This document shows, one piece after another, positions 59,201 through 64,000 of a DNA stretch of 64,000 nt. The stretch covers positions 1-64,000 of the forward strand of contig JBFWNR010000009.1 of NCBI GenBank assembly GCA_050250955.1. The letters run 5' to 3'. The notes beneath the pieces are model-generated. The model was not told the origin of the DNA, did no database searches, and worked only from the letters and a program-made list of their open reading frames with translations. The stretch comes from CAWAYR01 sp050250955. Lineage in GTDB: Bacteria > Acidobacteriota > Vicinamibacteria > Vicinamibacterales > UBA2999. How positions within the stretch are numbered: position 1 is the first letter of the stretch; each line of letters opens with the position of its first letter. A program made the translations under genes and the position numbers.

Positions 59201-59742
59201 CAGGCGACCTTGCGGATGCCGGCCGCCAGCGCCGTCCAGCGCTGCAGCTTGGCGACCAGCACGCGGACGTTGAAGGGCTTGGCCAGGTGATCGAAGGCGC
59301 CGGCGAGCAGCGACCGGACCTGCACCGACTCGTCGGCGTGCGACGAGATGACGAGGATGAGGAACGCGTTGGGGCGCTCGACGCCGAGGCGTTCGAGGAT
59401 GGCGTGGCCGTCGACGCCGGGCAGGTCGACGTCGAGGACCACGATCGGTGGCGAGGCCTGGGGCGGCACGGCCAGCAGCGCCTGCAGGACGTCTGTGCCC
59501 GACGTGAAGAGCTCGTGGGGCAGCCGCACCTGGTCGAGGGCGAAGCCGAGCATGCGGGCCAGCGACGGATCGGCGGTCGCGACGACCAGGGCCGGCCGCT
59601 CCGCGGCGACGAACCGGCCGTGGCCCCCGCGCGTCCGGTGCCGGCCCGGCAGTTCGGGCCGGCCGGCGGGGCCGGCCGGGCGTGGCGGGGTGGTGCCGGC
59701 GTCGGGGCGAGCGGCGGGCAATGCGGCCGGAGGATGGGTCAC
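59200..59742 (-). CDS. Single-domain receiver protein
   Basis: A 180-residue protein with GTG 59742 chosen; longer frames up to 59970 contain no domain. The first 48 residues are a low-complexity Pro/Gly/Arg segment. The REC domain (about 50-175) has the phospho-acceptor Asp104 (VVLDVDLPGVDG), the conserved Lys in LAKPFNVRV and HADESVQVRSLLAGA. There is no output domain, so it must act by binding, probably to the HEAT protein coded next. No kinase is adjacent. Confidence 0.82.
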   Translation of the reverse strand: MTHPPAALPAARPDAGTTPPRPAGPAGRPELPGRHRTRGGHGRFVAAERPALVVATADPSLARMLGFALDQVRLPHELFTSGTDVLQALLAVPPQASPPIVVLDVDLPGVDGHAILERLGVERPNAFLILVISSHADESVQVRSLLAGAFDHLAKPFNVRVLVAKLQRWTALAAGIRKVA

Positions 59743-59878
59743 GGTGTGCAGGAATCCACCCAGGGAATCGGCCGGGGGGAGATGAAACTTCAACGGCCAA
59801 CGGCCGAGGCGCCGAGCGCTGGCGGTCCGCGGCCGTCGTGCCGATAGATCGTTGGCCCCGCCCACCCGAGATCCGTCG

Positions 59879-61512
59879 GTGCGTCCACTGTCCCGAATTG
59901 TCACCCGCCGGCTGTCGTGGCTCGCGGCTGCCGCCTGGCTCGCCACCATGGGCCTCGTCGTCCAGCGCACCTACCTCCAGGCGTCGGGCGGCAGTCTGGC
60001 CACCGACCTGGCGCGCTACGGCACCCAGGCGCAGTGGCGCGGCGTCTACTACCGCGGCGAGAAGATCGGCTTCACCGTCAGCCAGGTGGTGCCCACGGCC
60101 GACGGCTACGAACTGCACGAGGACGGCCGCCTGCAGATGTCGCTGCTCGGCGCCACGACCCCCGCCGTCATCAAGACGACCGCGCGCGTCGACAGCGGCT
60201 TTGCGCTCCAGGCGTTCGACTTCTCGCTCGATCCGGGCACCGGCCCGCTCAGCCTGGCCGGCCGCCTCGACGGCCTGCGGCTCACCCTGCAGATCACCAG
60301 CGGTGCCGGGACGCGCACCGAGGTGCGCACGCTCAGCGCGCCGCCGGCGCTGATGGCCAATCTCGGCCGGCGCCTGGCCAGTCAGGGGCTCGAGGAAGGC
60401 GGAGAGCACCGGGTGCTCGTCTTCGATCCCGCCACGCTCGGCAACGCGCCGGTCGTGGTGCGGATCGGGCGCCGCGAAGTCGTGATGACCGGCGGCCGGC
60501 CGACGCCGGCGTTCCGCGCCGAGCTGGCCTTTGCCGGCATCACCACCACGTCCTGGATCACCGATACCGGCGAGGTGATCCGCGAGGAGAGCCCGCTCGG
60601 CCTGCTGTCGGTCCGCGAGCCGCAGGAGCAGGCCGTGCAGCTGGCGGTGTCCAGCCGCGTGCAGGCCGACCTGCTCGCCGCCGCCGCCGTGGTGCCGACG
60701 ATGCGCGCCCGCATCGACGAGCCCCGCGACGTGACCCGGCTGCGCCTGCAGGTCAGCGGCGTCGACACCACCCCGCTGGTCCTCGACGGCGTCGGGCAGT
60801 CGTGGCGCGGCGACGTCCTCGACGTCGTCGACGCCCGGACGCTCCGCCCCGGTCCCGCCGACGCCGACCGCGCCGTCTACCTGCAGCCCGAACCGCTCAT
60901 CGAGAGCGACGACCCGGCCATCGTCGCCGAGGCGGCCCGGATGGTGGCCGGCGCGACCACGCCCCGCGAGCGCGCCGAGCGGCTGGTGCGCGGCGTCAAC
61001 GGCCTGCTCGACAAGAGCCCGACGATCAGCGTGCCGTCGGCCCGTGAGGTGCTGCGGACCAGAGTCGGCGACTGCAACGAGCACACCGCGCTGTTTGTCG
61101 CGCTGGCGCGGGCCGCGGGCATCCCGGCCCGCATCGACGTCGGGCTGGCCTGGGTGCTCGGCGCCTTCTACTACCACGCCTGGCCCGAGGTGTACCTCGA
61201 GGAGCCCGACGGTCGCGGCTACTGGCTGCCGGTCGATCCGACCTTCAACCAGTTTCCGGCCGACGCCACCCATGTGCGCCTGCTGCGCGGCGGGCTCGAC
61301 CGCCAGGCGGCGATCCTGCCGCTCATCGGCCGCGTGCAGCTGACGGTGCTCGACGTCGAGCTGTCGCCCGACGCGGTGGTCCGCACCGCGATGCCGCCGC
61401 CGCCGGCCGACCCGCCGGTGCTGCCGCTCGGCGCGGCACCGGCCCGCCCGGCGGCCGCCGCCGGCGGGGCGTGCTGGTTCTCGCGGTGGTTCGGCCACTG
61501 CCGGGGGACGCG

Positions 61513-61516
<4 letters not shown>
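59879..61516 (+). CDS. Membrane-anchored transglutaminase-like protein
   Basis: A 545-residue protein with GTG 59879 chosen; TTG 59852 is an alternative. One N-terminal TM helix (WLAAAAWLATMGLVVQ), then a beta-rich region of about 340 residues. The transglutaminase core follows: Cys399 in GDCNEHTALF, His433 in YHAWPEVYL and Asp453 in WLPVDPTFNQ. The C-terminal tail is Pro/Ala-rich. Such proteins act as peptidases or amide-forming enzymes on the cell surface. It overlaps the ABC ATPase gene by ATGA, so it belongs to the same operon. Confidence 0.87.
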
Positions 61517-62264
<748 letters not shown>

Positions 62265-62265
<1 letters not shown>

Positions 62266-64000
62266 TGACCACCGAGGTCCTCGCCGTCCGCCCGCCGCCG
62301 CGCCTGCCGCTGGCCGCCGCCGCCGTGCGCGCCTTCCCGTTCCTGCTGCTGCCGTCGCTGTGGGCGGCCCGCAACCGCGCCCGGCGCCGCGAGCGCGGCG
62401 ACCTGCTGCGCGGCGTGGTCTTCGGCGGCATCGGCCTCGGCGTGGTGGCGGCGCTGGTCGCCGGCGCGTTCTGGGTCACGTTCCAGGCGGTGCAGTACGC
62501 CGAGCTGGGCGACTACCTGATCCGCATCGGGCTGTCGTGGCTGTTCCTCACCTTCCTGTCGTTCCTGAGCTTCAGCGGCGTCGTGTCGGCGCTGGCCACC
62601 TTCTTCCTGAGCGACGACCTCCGCCTGGTGATGGCGGCGCCGGTGGCGGCGCGGCGGGTGTTCATGGCCCGCTTCGCGCGGACCGTGGCCCAGGCCGGCT
62701 GGATGGTGGTGGTGTTCCTGGTGCCGGTGCTGGCCGGCATCGGCCTGGCGCGGTGCGCGCCGCCGGCGTTTGTCGCCATCGCCACCCTCACCGTCGCCCC
62801 GTTCGTGGTGATTCCGGTCGGGCTCGGCGCCGCGGTGACGCTGCTGCTCGTCAACGTGTTCCCGGCCCGCCGCGCCCGCGACATCCTGATGCTGATGGGC
62901 CTGGTGTTCGCCACCAGCCTGGTCATCCTGTTGCGGGTCGTCCAGCCGGAGCGGCTGCTGCGGGTCGAGTCGATGCCGGTGGTCACCGATTTCTTCGCGA
63001 CGCTGCAGTCGCCGGTCACACCGCTCCTGCCGTCGTTCTGGGCCGGCGAGGCGATCTTCGCCGGGTTGCAGGGGCAGGCCGACTGGCTGCACCTGGCGGC
63101 GCTGTGGACGACGGCGGCGATGGTGGTGGTCGGCCTGTCCGCGGCCTTCGCCCGCTGGCACTTCCCGGGCTACAGCAAGTCGCAGGAGGCGCGCAAGGCC
63201 CGCTTCGCGCAGTGGCGCGGCCTGGACGTGCTGGCCGGCTGGCTGCCGCTGTCGGCGGTGCGGCGGCAGTTGCTCGTCAAGGACCTCAAGGTGTTCCTGC
63301 GCGACGTCGGCCAGTGGTCGCAGCTGCTCCTGCTCCTGGCGCTGGTGCTGGTCTACCTCTACAACTTCCGCGTCCTCGATCTCGACCGTGTCCCCGGCAT
63401 GAGCGGCGTGATCAAGAACGCCTATGCGTTCCTCAACATGGGCATGGCCGGCTTCGTCATGGCGACCGTCACGGTGCGCTTCGTCTTCCCGGCGGTGTCG
63501 GCCGAAGGCGCCGCCTTCTGGATCATCCGCACCGCGCCGGTCTCACTCGGCGACTTCCTGTGGTCGAAGTTCTGGATCGGCCTGCTGCCGGTGCTGGCGC
63601 TCACCGAGTGCCTGGTGGTGGTCGGCAACCACTTCCTGAACACCGATCCGTTCCTGAAGCTGGTCACCGCCGCGGCGGTCGGCGCCATGGCCTTCGCCCT
63701 GGTCGGCCTGGCGGCCGGCCTCGGCGCCCGCTACCCGCGCTTCGCCGCCGACAACCCCAGCCAGGTGGCCGGGTCGTACGGCGGCGTCGCGTTCATGGTG
63801 GCGGCGGTGCTCTACGTGCTGGCGATGATTGCGCTGCTCAGCTGGCCCTCGTCGGTCTATCTCTGGGCCCAGGCCCGCCACCGGCCGCTCACCGACGCCC
63901 AGGTGTGGCTGATGGGCGCATCGTTCGCCGCCGCCGTCGCCCTCAGCCTGGCCCTGTGGCTGTTGGGAATGCGCAGCGGCGTCAACGCGTTGCGCCAGAT
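62265..64000 (+). CDS. ABC-2-type exporter permease, 3' end outside window
   Basis: The frame from ATG 62265 stays open to the end of the window (578 complete codons). It has about 12 hydrophobic segments in two sets (for example GIGLGVVAALVAGAFWVTF and MVVVFLVPVLAGIGLA, then LLLLLALVLVYLYNF), with a soluble loop holding a charged stretch (YSKSQEARKARFAQW). It resembles putative ABC exporter permeases of the PF16949 type. The partner ATPase is directly upstream. The substrate could be a surface polymer or peptide; the transglutaminase partner suggests envelope modification. Confidence 0.85.

Noticed and set aside
58133..61498. Long minus-strand frame joining the HEAT protein with sequence opposite the transglutaminase gene
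   Set aside because: Only the part after ATG 59200 has HEAT repeats; the rest is antisense to a real gene.

Overview
This is a GC-rich (about 70%), tightly packed bacterial chromosomal segment. The gene content suggests an Acidobacteriota member, probably of the Vicinamibacteria type. The clues are an ADOP-type FtsX/MacB permease, a DUF1501/DUF1800 pair, a TRAP transporter with a TatT-type lipoprotein, a TPR-CHAT protein, many exported Tat or lipoprotein enzymes, and families of short palindromic intergenic repeats. This placement is inferred from family content, because no rRNA or tRNA gene lies in the window. I see no transposase, phage gene, CRISPR array or origin. No gene-free stretch exceeds about 190 bases.

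Layout. 1-1.5 kb: end of a Fn3-like protein, a secreted unknown protein and a small CxxCH protein. 1.6-7.6 kb: a 1139-residue PDZ-TPR-CHAT protein divergent from an ADOP permease that carries a one-base frameshift. 7.6-13.9 kb: exported NTF2-like protein, HtpX, PEGA protein, ATP-grasp enzyme, lipoprotein esterase, DinB-like protein and phytase/esterase-like protein. 14-17.7 kb: OmpR-type two-component pair, acyl-lipid desaturase and PilZ protein. 17.9-25.6 kb: a run of six co-directional genes (M20 peptidase, D-amino-acid-oxidase-like flavoprotein, APC permease, aldo/keto reductase-RidA fusion, cysteine-synthase-like PLP enzyme, YkgJ-type Cys-cluster protein) that looks like an amino-acid oxidation module.

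25.8-36.6 kb: membrane protein with a C-terminal Cys module, M24 peptidase, then DUF1501, DUF1800, gluconate-dehydrogenase-subunit-3-like protein, GMC flavoprotein with a CxxCxxCxxCP cluster motif and a NodB deacetylase lipoprotein; then DUF1499, a methyltransferase and a small exported protein. 36.6-41.4 kb: VOC protein, AraC regulator, 2OG-Fe dioxygenase and PLP decarboxylase, with a MocR regulator whose start codon overlaps that of the decarboxylase on the opposite strand. 41.4-45.3 kb: a TRAP transporter (TatT lipoprotein, DctP, fused DctQM). 45.4-49.9 kb: metallo-beta-lactamase-fold hydrolase, exonuclease III with a TetR regulator, an exported methyltransferase and an aspartylglucosaminidase-type asparaginase.

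49.9-64 kb: an open frame joining an RnfD/NqrB-like membrane domain to DUF2330, a secreted metalloprotease with Fn3 domains, an Old Yellow Enzyme, a GlcG/HbpS-like protein, a receiver-HEAT-glycosyltransferase operon, and divergent from it a transglutaminase-like protein with an ABC exporter whose permease runs off the end.

Two features recur. Several genes lack a Shine-Dalgarno sequence but have a TANNNT hexamer 6-8 bases before the start codon, which suggests leaderless mRNAs. Several intergenic gaps are filled exactly by palindromic or self-similar repeats.
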